From positions 62,001 through 126,000 of the forward strand of contig QANU01043803.1 of NCBI GenBank assembly GCA_003254905.1: DNA of 64,000 bases. The letters run 5' to 3'. Position 1 is the stretch's first letter. Each line of letters opens with the position of its first letter. The position numbers and the translations under genes are program-made. The stretch comes from Nissolia schottii (lineage: Eukaryota > Streptophyta > Magnoliopsida > Fabales > Fabaceae). Under the pieces are notes generated by a model. That model had not been told where the DNA came from and made no database searches. It saw nothing but the letters and a program-made list of their open reading frames with translations. Shown here piece after piece: positions 24,573-36,019 of the stretch.

Positions 24573-25539
24573 AGAGAGAAAGTGAATTGGAGGAGAATAG
24601 TGACCCAATTTAGGGCTTAGGGTTTTGGAGAGGGATTATTTCCTTTTTTTTTTTTTAAGAACATGTGTTGGGTTTTGGGTGAATGGGTGGGTCGGTTTCG
24701 GGTGGATAGTTGGTTATGTGTTTGTCATGTGACGTGTCAAATGGCACATTTTACAAACACGTCAACAGATAACATCTCTTACTAATGGTAGGGACTAAAA
24801 TCAACCAAAAACAATTTTGAAGGACCAAACACAAACTTTCTAATTTTAAGGGATTAAAAACATATTTAAGCCAAAAGAAAAAACCTAATGCAACCTAGTT
24901 AAAGTAGGATGACCTATTATGGTAGTTTGAATAAAGGGTAACCATTTGGTGTGCATATTTTCAGGGTGCACAAGAAAACGTAACCAAATTTACTAACGTT
25001 AGGTGAGGTTAATGTACAAAAAATGAGCATAAAAGCTTGTTGCAGTGAGCAAGTCATTTAGGTGCATATTGTAGAGTGCAAGTTGAAATTGAAATTAGAG
25101 AAGTTTTGGGGACCAATTTTTGGTACGAGATGAAAATGGGTTGAGTTTCTACGTCAATAATATCTCATACCAAACACAATGCTAGTATGAGACTATATCA
25201 AAAGGTAGATCTTCGCATCTCTTTTTTTAACTTGCAAGGTGTTTTAATTTATTTTTATGGAGCAAATTTCTCATTCTACAACAAAATTTGTGTCAAGAGA
25301 GGCCACCCTCTTAAAAAGGCCATTCAGTTTATCAAGCGAAAATGGATCCTTCTAAGCCGAACGTAATCAGTGGGCCAAAGATCCATTAAATTCGATGGTT
25401 AAAGAGGGGAAAAAATCATTGATATGAAAAACAATAAAAAATCAAGACAAAAGAGACAAACAGACCAAACAGACATAGCAGCAAGATGGCCTGATATCCC
25501 AACCTCTACTTAATACCTTATAATTCCACATCCCAATTT
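24573..25539. other. Intergenic, no gene seen
   Basis: Contains decayed GGGACTAAAA/GGACCAAACAC repeats (24740-24880) and the first copy of an 85-bp direct repeat (25030-25125), whose partner is at 27090-27185. Confidence 0.5.
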
Positions 25540-26470
25540 GGACTGAAGTCTTCAAAGATCATTTTATTCCTTAGCCGCCAGATGGACCAGTAAGCTGCAT
25601 AAAGAAGCAACATCCATGGTTTCTTGTCAAAATCATGGAAAGAAGCTCCTACCCACGCATCACAAAAAGCAACAGAGTCACAAGGAAAGCCCCACTTGAT
25701 GTTACACCCAAGGTTATCAAACTCGCAAGTTTACCTAAACTCGTGGAACATGGGTATACCCGAATCGTAAATTCGTAAGAGTTTACTTATTATAAAAATA
25801 TTAAAAAAAATATTTATAATACGTTAATATAATATATTAAAATTATAGTAACGCAAAATATAAGTCACAATTTCATTTCCAAGTCATAATTAGGTAAACA
25901 TAAGCCATAAAGTACATCAAATAAATTAAAATCGCACAAAAAACAACATATCAAAGCTTCATAATATATAAATTAACTTATCATAAGTCAAGGTATCAAG
26001 ATATTCTATTTAGAAATCCTAATTAAGAGTGACCTTTGGGAAATATTGTGTTTTGAGCTTTCAGAGGCTAAATTTTGACTAAAATAGTAAACTCGTGAGT
26101 TTATCCTGAGTTAGGTGAGTTTATCTGAGTTTACACTCGAATTTACTCAAGTTCGAGTTGCTAAGCGAGTTAACTCGATTTTGAGACCCAAACTTGTAAA
26201 CTCATAAGATTTTAAGAGTTAACTTGAGAGTGTTACACCAAAACAAGAAACCATACCAGATTTTTGTCGAGATAGGGCAAGCAAATAAGATATGGTCCAA
26301 AGTTTCCATGCAGAGTTACATAACGGACAGCTGACATTAGTCCCAGGTAGGCAATTCAGCCTAGCCAGCCTCTCTCTCATATTGAGTCGCTTCTAAAGGA
26401 GAAACCAAATCAATAGCTTGACTTTTAGGGGAGGGGGTGAGACCCTTCCACACCTTACTACCTGCAAGCT
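25540..26470 (-). pseudogene. LINE 3' end with reverse-transcriptase zinc-binding region
   Basis: On the minus strand from about 26470 downward: KVWKGLTPSP, RERLARLNCLPGTNVSCPLC, then after a one-base frameshift METLDHILFACPISTKIWYG. This is the zf-RVT region (CxxC ... H ... C) at the C-terminus of plant LINE ORF2. The reading is broken at 26239-25700 by an inserted element. It resumes with WGFPCDSVAFCDAW and LLLYAAYWSIWRLRNKMIFE to a stop near 25530. A stop codon also interrupts the upstream part. Endonuclease and polymerase domains are absent. This is a 5'-truncated dead LINE. Confidence 0.85.
25709..26230. mobile_element. 522-bp insertion in the LINE, 9-bp duplication
   Basis: Bounded by perfect TGTTACACC at 25700-25708 and 26231-26239. 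Removing one copy plus the element restores the LINE reading across the junction. The termini CAAGGTTATCAAACTCG and, reverse-complemented, CTCTCAAGTTAACTC are weak inverted repeats. The interior is rich in AAACTCG/GAGTTTA motifs on both strands. The 9-bp duplication points to a Mutator-type MITE. Confidence 0.8.
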
Positions 26471-26770
26471 ACTCCACCGATGACCCCACTTGGGTCTTGA
26501 AAACTTGCAAGGAAAAAAAAAACACGAAAAAACACCCAAAGGATCTAAGGCCAAAAACACTCATCACTATTTCCCTCAATTATACTTTGTTAGTTAAGGG
26601 CTAGAAGAAGATCCGTAACTAAGGGGCTCCTCTCAAGTAGACAGATTCCTTGACCATATAAGACTCCAACACCATACCCTGTTCACCCAAGCACCCATCT
26701 TCGGAAATTTACAATTCTTTTGCATCGAGATCATAAAATGCATGGGAAACCTCTTGTGGAGACAAATATC

Positions 26771-27073
26771 ACTATGTTTGGATGGATGACTAAGAATGGA
26801 AATGTTTATTTTGTTGAAACTGTGTTTAGGAATAAATTTAATGAAATTGTGTTTTGTCCCTCCCTTGCCACTCAAACTCCCTAATTTTTCACCCTCCAAA
26901 TTAGGAAGTCAAAGAAGAATGAGTTACAAATTTTCTTTATTTACCTCATTAAACTTGTTAAACATCCAAACAAAGAAATGGTTTGGTTTAAACATCTACA
27001 TCCTTTGTCTCTCCCTTCTACTCCATTAATAGTCATTCCTTTTCGCCATCTAAAACACTTCCCCAACATAGCC
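26771..27073. mobile_element. Possible PIF-like MITE
   Basis: TATGTTTGGATGG at the left and, reverse-complemented, CTATGTTGGGGAAG at the right resemble short inverted repeats of the ATGTTTGG type. No target duplication was identified. Confidence 0.35.
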
Positions 27074-27281
27074 TTAGGTGTTAGTGTCAAAAAAAGAAAA
27101 TAAAAAACTTATTGTAGCAAGTCATTTGGGTATATACTGTAGAAGTGCAAGTTGAAATTGACATTTGAGAGGTTTTGTAGTGTGGACGAATCTTTTCTTT
27201 TTTTTTTTTGAGTAGAGAAAGCTTGTTAATATTGAAGAGGCCCAAAGAAGACATAGGTAAACACAAAGGCAAAGTTTAAAA

Positions 27282-27831
27282 TAGGGGTGAACATGGGTTG
27301 GGTTGGGTAGGACCCGCCCATGTCACCAATCCGACCCGCCTATCAACGTGCGGGTCGGGTAAAAAAAAAATTTGCAGGTGCCCGCCATACCCGCCACCTG
27401 CCCAGGTCGGGTCGGTTTAGGTGGGTCGGCGGGTGACCCGCCCTCTTTTTTTTAAACTTTTTTTTTTTAAAAAAATTCAATTTCTTTTTTAAAAAATCCA
27501 TTTTTTAATAGAAAAAAATATTATTTTTTTTAAAAATAGACACTTATTTTTAAATTAAAAAATATTATTTTTTTAAATTAAAAAATCTATTTTTTAATTT
27601 AAAAATCTATTTTTTAAATTATTTTTTAAATTTAAAATAATCATATTTTAATAATTAAAAATTAAAAATAATATATATCGACAGGTTAGCGGATTGGGTT
27701 GAGAAGTAGGGACCCGAGACCCTACTCGTATAATATGGCGGATCCATTAGATCCGACCCGACTCAATCCAACCCAACGCGGGTTGGGTTGGGTCGGATCG
27801 ACGGGTTGGATTAAATCCATGTTCACCCCTA
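27282..27831. mobile_element. hAT-type MITE with GGGTCGGGT subterminal repeats
   Basis: 550 bp starting TAGGGGTGAACATGG and ending in its exact inverse CCATGTTCACCCCTA. The flanks GTTTAAAA (27274-27281) and GTTTAAAT (27832-27839) match at 7 of 8. Many GGGTCGGGT/ACCCGACC blocks near the ends and an A/T-only core make it strongly palindromic. Confidence 0.85.
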
Positions 27832-27996
27832 GTTTAAATGTTTTGAATAACCCAATACCAAAACATTCTCCCGCCCTAACCCAAACTTATTAAAAAACCT
27901 TTATGAGAAAAATTCCTCTAAAAAAAGACCACTAAGAAAAAGAGTACCCCAAAAAAAGGCTTACTATCCCAAAAGAAAAGGCAAAAATAAAAAAAA

Positions 27997-28013
27997 NNNN
28001 NNNNNNNNNNNNN
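27997..28013. other. Assembly gap (17 N)
   Basis: Seventeen ambiguous bases between an A-rich run and ACACACG. The true length is unknown. Confidence 1.
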
Positions 28014-28190
28014 ACACACGCGATACTACATACTGCATACATTACATGTTAAAAAAAAATTAATAATTATGTGATATATATTTATACAATATAACAAACA
28101 CGCCTAAATATACAAAAAATATACCCCAATGCTTAAATAAGATCTCATAAGAGGACAAGAATACAAAAATCTCATAAATAAATCTTACTA

Positions 28191-28916
28191 CTAAAGTCTC
28201 AATGCCTCCAATTTGGACCTGGAGAACCTAGCAAGTGCCCTATTAAACTCTGCCTCAACCTCGCCAGCGAGGCCCAATTCACCGAAACCCTTAAGCCCAT
28301 TAACTAAAACCTTAACCACATACTCATCCGGCTCAACACCCGAATTCTCCCACCACCCACTCCTCTTCATCATCTCGTAAATCCTGACCGTCGATTCCAC
28401 CCTCCCAGCAGAAACAACGGCCTTGATCAAACTCACGAGCCCCTTGGGATCGTCGCACCGGATCCTACCCTCTTCCTCATCAAGCTCCAAGATCAGACGG
28501 TCCACGTCTTCCGGTAAACCGCAAGACGCGAGCGCGCTGACCATCTCGGAGTAGAGGGAGAGATCCGCGCCGTACTCGGATCTGACGGCGGAGAAGACTC
28601 GGAGCGCGAGGAAGCACTGTTGCTGGCGTAGGAGCTCCCGCAGGGTGGCGAGGAGGTCGTTCTTGATAAGGCGCGTGAGCGTGTTGGAGACCAGCGCGTG
28701 GAGGTTCGGGGGGTTGGTTCGGTGGAGGCGCTTGAGGGTTTGGATGGCTTGGATTGCTTCGATGCTGAGTATGCGGCCTTTCACGAGTGGCCCACGCTGC
28801 GACCGCGGGCCGCCGCACCGCACCGGAACGTAGCTCCGGCGAGTGAAGGAGGGTGGGAGCCGAGAGGCGTGGGGTTTGAGGAAGGTAGGGTTTTGAAGGT
28901 GGAGAGAGGAAGCCAT
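28191..28916 (-). CDS. THA8: THA8-like chloroplast PPR protein
   Basis: A single open frame of 241 residues starting MASSLHLQNP; a longer frame upstream has no ATG. Residues 1-50 are rich in Ser, Pro and Arg with few acidic residues, as in a chloroplast transit peptide. The rest reads GRILSIEAIQAIQTLKR, then short helical pairs (LLRQQQCFLALRVFSAVRSE, DLSLYSEMVSALASCGLPED, VVSAGRVESTVRIYEMMKRS), the layout of the short PPR protein THYLAKOID ASSEMBLY 8. Known family members bind RNA and help splice chloroplast introns such as ycf3 intron 2 and trnA, and loss impairs thylakoids. Length is close to the Arabidopsis protein. The family includes a THA8-like paralogue, so the symbol is an inference. 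The coding region is clearly GC-richer than its surroundings. I saw no clear TATA box. Confidence 0.85.
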   Translation of the reverse strand: MASSLHLQNPTFLKPHASRLPPSFTRRSYVPVRCGGPRSQRGPLVKGRILSIEAIQAIQTLKRLHRTNPPNLHALVSNTLTRLIKNDLLATLRELLRQQQCFLALRVFSAVRSEYGADLSLYSEMVSALASCGLPEDVDRLILELDEEEGRIRCDDPKGLVSLIKAVVSAGRVESTVRIYEMMKRSGWWENSGVEPDEYVVKVLVNGLKGFGELGLAGEVEAEFNRALARFSRSKLEALRL

Positions 28917-28967
28917 GGAAGCAGCGAAAACGAGAACCACAGACGAGAGTGAAGGGTTTATCAACAA

Positions 28968-29578
28968 GAAAACTCAGCTTGTTTTGTTTAGTTTACCAAG
29001 GACCAGGAGTTTGGGAGTGTTGGACATGTTGTAATGACAGTTTTGTCCCTGTACTAAGTAAAATCAACGAGGCTTAAATATTTTTCTTACATTTGGATTA
29101 GGTGCTTCTAAAACTCGTGTTATTTATATGTGCCATCACGAAAATTTAAGAATTACAATTATTACCTATAACTTAAGTTATTATATTTTTAGGTGTGTCT
29201 AAAATATTCAATATTTATATAATAAGACATATATTATATTTGTTGTCTTAATGAAATCATTAATATTTGAGCCTATTACTAGAATTTTGACTAATTCAAC
29301 TCGACTCGACTGAGGTCCTTGAACGGATATGACTCTCCTAGCCATGATTTTTACTATTCACAAGAGTTTTGAGTTTCCAGTCACAAGGCGTATTATGCTT
29401 AAACTTTTTACTTTGTCATCCAATTAAACTTTATCGAAAAAATGAACCCTACTAATTTGGCCTAACCTAATCTAAGAAATAAGGATTTGAGGGTTTATTT
29501 CATTCAAATTAAAGCTTAAAACCATGATATCTATTTACAAATTATTACATGTATATTCTACACATCCTCATAAAATAA
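28968..29578. other. Upstream region of the THA8-like gene
   Basis: AT-rich sequence without a coding frame. It should contain the promoter, but no element stands out. Confidence 0.5.
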
Positions 29579-29912
29579 AGAAAAAACTCTCAATTTTGTT
29601 CCTATTAACTTTCACTTTGGTCAATTTTGTCCTCGTGAAAAAAAAAAAGTTAGTCAAAATTGTTCTTACAAAATACAAAAGTCAGTCATGTTAGTCCTTT
29701 TGTCACTTTTCTAATGGTGACAGTTGACGTGGCACATAATTACGTAAATTTTTTTAATGCACTCACCTTTGCTGTCATTATTAGAGAAAGTGACGAAGGG
29801 ATTAACGTGACTAAGTTTTGTATTTTGCAAGGACAATTTTGGCCAATTTTTTTTTTAACAAAGACAAAGTTGACTAAAGAGAAAATCTAGGGACGAAATT
29901 GAGGTTTTTTCT
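29579..29912. mobile_element. Palindromic MITE
   Basis: AGAAAAAACTCTCAATTTTG at the left and, reverse-complemented, AGAAAAAACCTCAATTTCG at the right, continuing with similar TTTAGTCAA/TTTGGTCAA blocks for about 60 bp. A-rich flanks hide the target duplication. Confidence 0.6.
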
Positions 29913-29980
29913 AAAAAAATAATAAAAAACTAATTTTTGTTAACCTAATGTCAATTTAACTATTAACTATATTATACAAG

Positions 29981-30371
29981 TGTTATGGACTAACCCAAAT
30001 GGGCCTCCAAAAGACTCCATGGATCATGGGCCAGAAGCCCAATCCATCTTCCACAAGATAGCCATCACGGAACAAAGAGGATGATCCGGATCCAGGGAAA
30101 AATGTCCGGCACCTGAGAGAAAAATCCGGGATAACAAAGAAATCCCCAGAAACTTCTCCGCTCATCTTGACAAGCGATCCTTGGGTATAAAAGAAACTGT
30201 TCACTAGGTACGAACTAGAACCCAATTTTCTTACTTTACTCACTATCATATAGGCATTTTCTTGGGCGTCAGAGTGTTTGCAGGTACTCCCGCCATCATC
30301 CTGGAGACTCACCAAGGAGGCAAGGAGGCTTGGAGTCCAACAGCCTCCGGGGAAGCATTTACCTCGGTATA
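29981..30371 (+). mobile_element. 5' LTR of a truncated gypsy element
   Basis: Starts TGTTATGGAC. It contains GGCGTCAGAGTGTTTGCAGG near 30266, the motif also found in the LTRs at 1166 and 41973, and stops just before TGGCGCCGTCTGTGG (30374-30388). That string follows the 5' LTR of many plant Tat-type gypsy elements as the primer-binding site. No matching 3' LTR is present downstream. Confidence 0.75.
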
Positions 30372-30373
30372 TT

Positions 30374-31210
30374 GGCGCCGTCTGTGGAGAGCAACTTTTA
30401 TTGCAACATCCCACATTTCGGACGACAAACCTCCTTCACCTTGTCTCAATGCCACCAAAACTCACTAGAAAGACCTATCGTACTGTGAGATCAATAGAGA
30501 ACTGAGGAGCAGTTTCAATCGGAAGCACCGTCCACCCCACCCACCATATCGAGATCCCAATTCTCAAAGAAATATCGCAAGGCCAAGCTCTACTGACCAC
30601 CCAAAACAACAACGGGGAAGAGAAAGGGCCTCCACACCCAACTTAGCGGCAGTATTGCAGGACCAGGCGACCAAAATACAACAGCTTAAAGCATCCCTCC
30701 ACCAGCTCCAACAAGTCGAGGATCGCTGACGAAAACAAATGGAGATCCGAATAGCTACAGACAGAGCTCGAGAAGAGGTGGAGCTTAAGAAAAAAAGAGG
30801 TCCTCAAACAAGCGAAGGACAGAAATCGTCATCTCGATGGTCTTAACCTTGAGGATGGGCGATACAACACAAACATTGCCCAAGAAGAACATGTTCTAGA
30901 GTTCGCGTTTAGGCCCACCACGGACCACATATGTGAACCATAGACAGAAACAGTCTGCCACTAAGAAAAGCCAAAGGGAAGGAAAACCACCCTTTTGCTG
31001 ATGAAATTTTTAGATACAGCCCCCCATGTATGGTTTTTCCCCTCCAATTGAACACCTAGCTGCTTTTGGCCACAGGATGGTTCTTGACGGGGCCACGGAG
31101 GCAATCCAGTGCAAATCCTTTCTCGTGACTTTGTGGAAGGGAGCCTTTAGTTGGTTCAACACACTCCCACCTAAGTGCATCTGGTGCTTTGACGATTTGG
31201 CCAAGCGCTT
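30374..31210 (+). pseudogene. Decayed gypsy gag region
   Basis: After the primer-binding site the plus strand carries gag remnants in shifting frames: MPPKLTRKTYRTVRS at about 30450, and PIEHLAAFGHRMVLDGATEA then WFNTLPP and FDDLAKRFLASLT at 31044-31210. HLAAF..RM, WFNTLPP and FDDLAKRFL are the conserved core of the plant retrotransposon gag domain. Several stops and frameshifts break it. Homology ends near 31210, where AT-rich unrelated sequence begins, so protease, reverse transcriptase and integrase are missing. Confidence 0.8.
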
Positions 31211-32038
31211 CCTAGCCAGTTTAACTAAAAAAATGTGTATTATTTCATGTGTTTTCGGTCATATATTTTTATCTCTCAAATTGTGATTTCCTTGCTTAGT
31301 ATAATTTTTTTAAAATAAAAAATTAAATTAAGATAACATTTGAAGATACATGACTATATTTAGAGTTGTAGAGTAAAGAAAGGTAAGGTAAAAAATATTT
31401 CGTATAAGTCTCCAACCCGTCACTACTATTTCAAGCTTTTGATTTTAGTTTAAAAATGTCTTCTAATCGTAACAAATTTCAAAAATTCATCATTACATAA
31501 AAATTCATTATTGTATAATTTTTGAGAATTTAATTTATTTATAATTATTGATAATTGAAAGTATTTATTATAAAATGTACTTGGTCGTCACATGTGAAAT
31601 TACATAATATTATAGATAAGTTTTGCTTTATACATAGTATAGAATAAAGTATAGATTACTTTATTTTTTTTATTTTTAGTTTAAACATATTATAAATTCT
31701 ATTTGTTAATATAAAACTCTATTAATTATTGACGTAGTTAATAGGGTGTCACATCAGTAATATTATGTCAACAAAATAAATACATTTGACCTACATGTTT
31801 AAACCAAAATCACAAAAATAAATTTTTAGGATCAAATTCCAAATCTTAAAAATTTATCTAGGACCCAAAATATATTTAAACCAATCAACAATTAAGAAAA
31901 TATATTTTTAATTTTCAGTATTTATATGTTTTGCCTTTTTGGCTTCTCAGGAATCCACGGCACGAAGACGTGATTGATCTAATGTGGTCATGCGTTTATT
32001 TGGATTTATATTATATAACCGAAAACATGTCAACAATT
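31211..32038. other. Intergenic, AT-rich
   Basis: About 31680-31900 resembles the MITE flanking the 3.1 kb element (GACCCAAAATATATTTAAAC type). No gene seen. Confidence 0.5.
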
Positions 32039-32055
32039 GCTGGAGTAGCTCAGTT

Positions 32056-32088
<33 letters not shown>

Positions 32089-32112
32089 AAGGTTCAACCC
32101 CTTCCTCTAGCG
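32039..32112 (+). tRNA. tRNA-Asn (GUU)
   Basis: A 74-nt cloverleaf. The acceptor stem GCTGGAG pairs with CTCTAGC (one G-T), the D arm contains AGCTCAGTTGGTTAGAGC, the anticodon loop CTGTTAA has GTT, and the T arm is GAAGG-TTCAACC-CCTTC. The discriminator base is G. There is no encoded CCA, as expected in a nuclear gene, and no intron. It differs from the usual plant tRNA-Asn by a few bases, but every stem is paired, so it is probably functional. Confidence 0.95.
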
Positions 32113-34720
32113 CTTGCTCGCTCTTGTTTTATTCATTTCTCCTTTGTTACCTTATGAAATATGAATTAACTACATGTAATTGAGTATTTCACTATTTTGT
32201 GAGGTTCCCTCGAGTTGGATCACCATAGTTCTGTATACATCAACTAACTCGGCATCTATATTTCCTAAAAGCAGAATATTAATTGTTAGAACACTTTCAC
32301 GATCAACCCATTTTTTTTGTTGTGTACATTGAAATCTGACATAGAAGATCCCACAGGCAAACATGAACCCTCTCTACAACCATGTTTGAATGGATATCAT
32401 ATGAATTATTCTAAAAACCAGATTTTTACCAACTGAAATGAAGGATATTGCTATGTTTGAAACTATATATCATTTTCCCTCCATTTTGCCCTTTTGATAA
32501 AGTTGGATTGAAGTGGGATATCTTACTGTTTGTCAAAAGCGTCATATTAGCCAAAACTTACAATAATAGCGTCATATTAATTAGGCAAAACCTACAAGAA
32601 TGATGACTTTCATTTAATTTCTGTTTACTTTGTTTATATTTTTTCCTTATCTTTCATGTGATTTTGTAGGATTTATGCCAAAAAATTTGGTGCACAATAT
32701 TCTCTCCCACGTATCTTATAGAAGTACCCTAGCTACTACATACCTTTATGATCCAATATTACTCTCTCTCCCTCTATTATTTTTTCCTTCTTTGGTCCTA
32801 TTTTTGATCTTAAGGCTTTTGTTTTGTAGATTTTTTATAGGCCTGAACTATGGCATCTTCACCACTCACACCCCATATCGGAGGTTATTGTCAACACATG
32901 CAACGCAACGTTTCGGAGAATGGTGATGTTCCTTCTCATCCAATGCCTACTATATATGAATGATGGGCATATTAATGATTTAGCATATGAGATTGATGAT
33001 GAGTTCTATGATTCTATTCATGAGGCAAGCCTTAATCACGATCCTATGCCAATGTTGTGTGTCAAAGCAATTGCAGAGTCATATCATGAGTTCGACGCTA
33101 ACGATGTCGATGTGGTTGTTGCTGACGTTGTTGTTCAGATCCGCTCATTGATCGATCGTGATGGCAATGGTCCTTTTTTATACATGGTTGAGAAGGTCGT
33201 CACCAAATACCAAGCCCACAACAATAAGATGGTCTGAATCTATTGTATTATGCTGACTGATTTATATATTTGCTTGCTGTGTGATTAATGTGGCTATTTT
33301 TTATTTTTTTTTCCTATTATTTACAGGTCATTCCAGCTTGGTTTGTTTGTTGCACGTGCTTTTCCTTTTCGCTTGACATGAACTGCTTACTGAATCAACC
33401 TACATTGGAGCCACAAGAGGGAGAAAGAGGTTACGTGATGAAGGGATGAGGCAAATTCTCTAGGAACAATTTCTTCCAAAGTGGGAGTGTGATTCACCTG
33501 ACTGTATTGTCTCACAATAAGTATGTAGTTTTTGTTGATATAGTCAATGTTGAAAGTTTTTATGTTGGTATTTGTTTTGTGTGTAGGATAAGTCTGTGGT
33601 AATGGGATGTTGTTGACGTTCAATTGAAGAAATGCAAGTTTTTTTTTATCAATGAAGCGCTACTAGAATTCATTTGGTTATGCTTACCTTATTATTAACT
33701 TAGAAAGAAAAATTTTAGCAAAACTATCATTTCTCAAGTGGTTATTAATGTGTCATGAGCTCCTATTGTACTGTATCATTAATATTAGTGTCTTATAATT
33801 TAGTAAGTTGGTTGTTGTTAGGGCTGTTAACAAACTAATCCATTTATTTCTTTATTTCTTTGAGCAAAATGAAACAACAATGAAATTTAGTAGTTGAAAT
33901 ATAATAAATAATGTTAAATCATAAGTCGGAATATAGTTTATGTGACATACTAAGCATGAAATTTAGTAGTTATTGTTTTTGTTATGCTAAACAAAATTTG
34001 TCTTTTCATTATCTGAAGCTATTTTCTTATAAGCATAATATATAAATACCCACATTTAATGCAATTTAAATAGCCTATTATTATAAGCAGAAGTGGATCT
34101 AAATTCTTTAGGTAATGGATAAATGTATATTATTGAGCAAGCTATAGTAGGAATACCTTTTTTTTCTAAAGAAATATATTAAAAAAAAGATTGAACATAT
34201 AATTAAATTTTGTAATTCCAAGCAATCAAAAGGAATTTGGTTCTTAAAAAGTTACAATTGATTTTGACTATTTGAATGGGTTTACAATCAAACATAAAAT
34301 GATAAATTTAAAAATAAAATAATTGGCTATTACTTTTTGGTGAAAAAGAATGAGTAAAAGGGACACGAGTAAAATAATTCAACCCTTCACTACCCTCTTT
34401 TTTACATTTTTCTTTTCGTTTTTTACTTTTATCGCTTTAGTATTTCAGTATCATTACCTTCAACAATGACTTTGGATGAGAGGAATGGAAGTGAATTGAG
34501 TTGTAATTTCGTGTTATGTCTCTTTAGAATGATAATAAATGTGTTTGTTTGCACTTATTTTTAAAAGTACACGTATAAGCAAAAAGAGAAACACATTTAG
34601 TGTTTGGAAAAATCTGTAAACGTACGTACTTATATATGTTGTTAAACTATTTGGGTGTAGCAAACTAAAAAAGTACTTTTTGTATCCAAATTTACCATTT
34701 GGTGGAAAGGTAGTTGTGTT
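32113..34720. other. Mostly non-coding, one weak reading frame
   Basis: Apart from the frame at 32850-33237 described separately, this is AT-rich sequence with no recognised gene or intact mobile element. Confidence 0.45.
32850..33237 (+). other. Unidentified acidic reading frame, probably broken
   Basis: An ATG near 32850 opens MASSPLTPHIGGYCQHMQRN and stops after 38 codons. An overlapping frame then reads DGHINDLAYEIDDEFYDSIH, MPMLCVKAIAESYHEFDAND and FLYMVEKVVTKYQAHNNKMV to a stop at 33237. Codon composition is gene-like and clearly unlike the surrounding AT-rich DNA. The two pieces could be one gene with a frameshift. I do not recognise it. A link to the Helitron-type helicase remnant 1.5 kb downstream is possible but unproven. 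Confidence 0.3.
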
Positions 34721-36019
34721 GGGGTTAATTTTAGGCAAATTCTTTTGGTGATTCCAAAGGGTTCAAGGTAAGACATTTGTACGGGCGACCCAAAACTCAT
34801 ACTATTTGTGTCTTCTTGCAAAATCCTATTGCTTACTCAAAACATGAGACTAATAGTTTCTGGTCGCGATGTAGAAAAAGTTGAACTAAAAAAATTTGTT
34901 GCATGGCTATTAGACATTGGTGATGGTATAGTTAGTGATTCTACGAAAGATGAGTCGAAAGTGAAAATTTCAGATGATATCCTTATTAAAAATTCTGGTA
35001 TAGCTTTAGACTATCGCATAGATTTTGTTTACCCATGTCTATTGGAAAATTTGTTAAATGTTTATTATTTCAAAGAAAGAAGTATTTTGGCTTCTACGTT
35101 AGAAATTGTTGCAACTGTAAACAACTATATAATGTCTAGACTTCTTGGTGAGGAGAAGTTGTATATACTTGAGTTCTAACTCGGTTTGCATAGAAGAAGA
35201 CAACATAGAATCTAAACTTGAGGCAATGTCCCAAAGATATTAAATCGATTAAATTGTTCTGACTTACCCCCCTCCCCCACACAAGTTAATATTGAAGTAC
35301 GCATACAAGTAATGTTGTTTGAGGAATATTCATCAATCTAATGATTTGTACAATGAAACATATAGTGTTTTAAGTGTAAACGTTAAAGTCTCACATTGAT
35401 GAAATTTCGATTAATTGAAGAGTATATATATTTGGGAAGACCCATAAACCCATTGCCTTAAGGTTTTAGGTCAAGATGTGTCATCTAACCCGCTTTATGT
35501 CTCACTTAGTTCATTTGTTTAAATCTCCTCTGATTTTGGGCTCCCCTCACTGCCTTTAAGCCCAACAAGTGGTATCAGAGCCGATGGTTTGAATCTGGCC
35601 TAAAATTTCCTCACGATGTTTGCACACCATGTCATGAGAAGAAGCTTCCACCGAGGTGGGGAGCATACGAAGACCCATAAATCCATTGCCTTATACAGGC
35701 AACAAGGTTGGTGAAGTTGTGTTGATATCAATGATAAATATGATTCTAAATAATGAAACACTCCCTTATAAGTTTTAACGGAGACAATTTCCAACTACAG
35801 TGTCATTTGCTATGACAATTAACAAGTCTCAAGGTCAAACATTAATTATCTATAATTGGGTTATATATTCCTAGAACCAGTTTTCACTTAGTTATATGTT
35901 GCTCTTTCAAGAATAAAATCTAAACAAGGATTGAGAATACTGCTATAGAATCATGATGGTATTCATAAAGGTTGTACAATAAATGCAGTGTACATAGAGA
36001 TATTTGAGAATCTTACTTA
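34721..36019 (+). pseudogene. PIF1/Helitron-type helicase remnant split by a TRIM
   Basis: Reads GVNFRQILLVIPKGSR, a TAA stop, then SSCKILLLTQNMRLIVSGRD and on to YFKERSILASTLEIVATVNN by about 35130. More decayed pieces follow (HKLILKYAYK, LRNIHQSNDLYNET) to about 35360. After an insertion it resumes at 35694 with GNKVGEVVLI, SFAMTINKSQGQTL and AVYIEIFENLT to about 36019. These are the C-terminal motifs of PIF1-family helicases as carried by Helitrons; INKSQGQT is the motif VI region. The ATPase N-terminal half and a Rep domain are not seen. I could not fix Helitron ends (TC start, CTRR end with hairpin). Confidence 0.8.
35366..35693 (+). mobile_element. Truncated TRIM (miniature LTR retrotransposon)
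   Basis: A 202-bp LTR (35366-35567, TG...CA) is followed two bases later by TGGTATCAGAGC (35570-35581), the primer-binding site complementary to initiator tRNA-Met. A short interior follows. Then AAGACCCATAAATCCATTGC repeats part of the LTR and stops where the host helicase resumes at 35694. The 3' LTR is therefore cut short. It encodes nothing. Confidence 0.75.

Noticed and set aside
28480-28952. Open frames on both strands overlapping the THA8-like gene
   Set aside because: Shadow frames of a GC-rich coding region with no recognisable domain; the minus-strand THA8 frame explains them.
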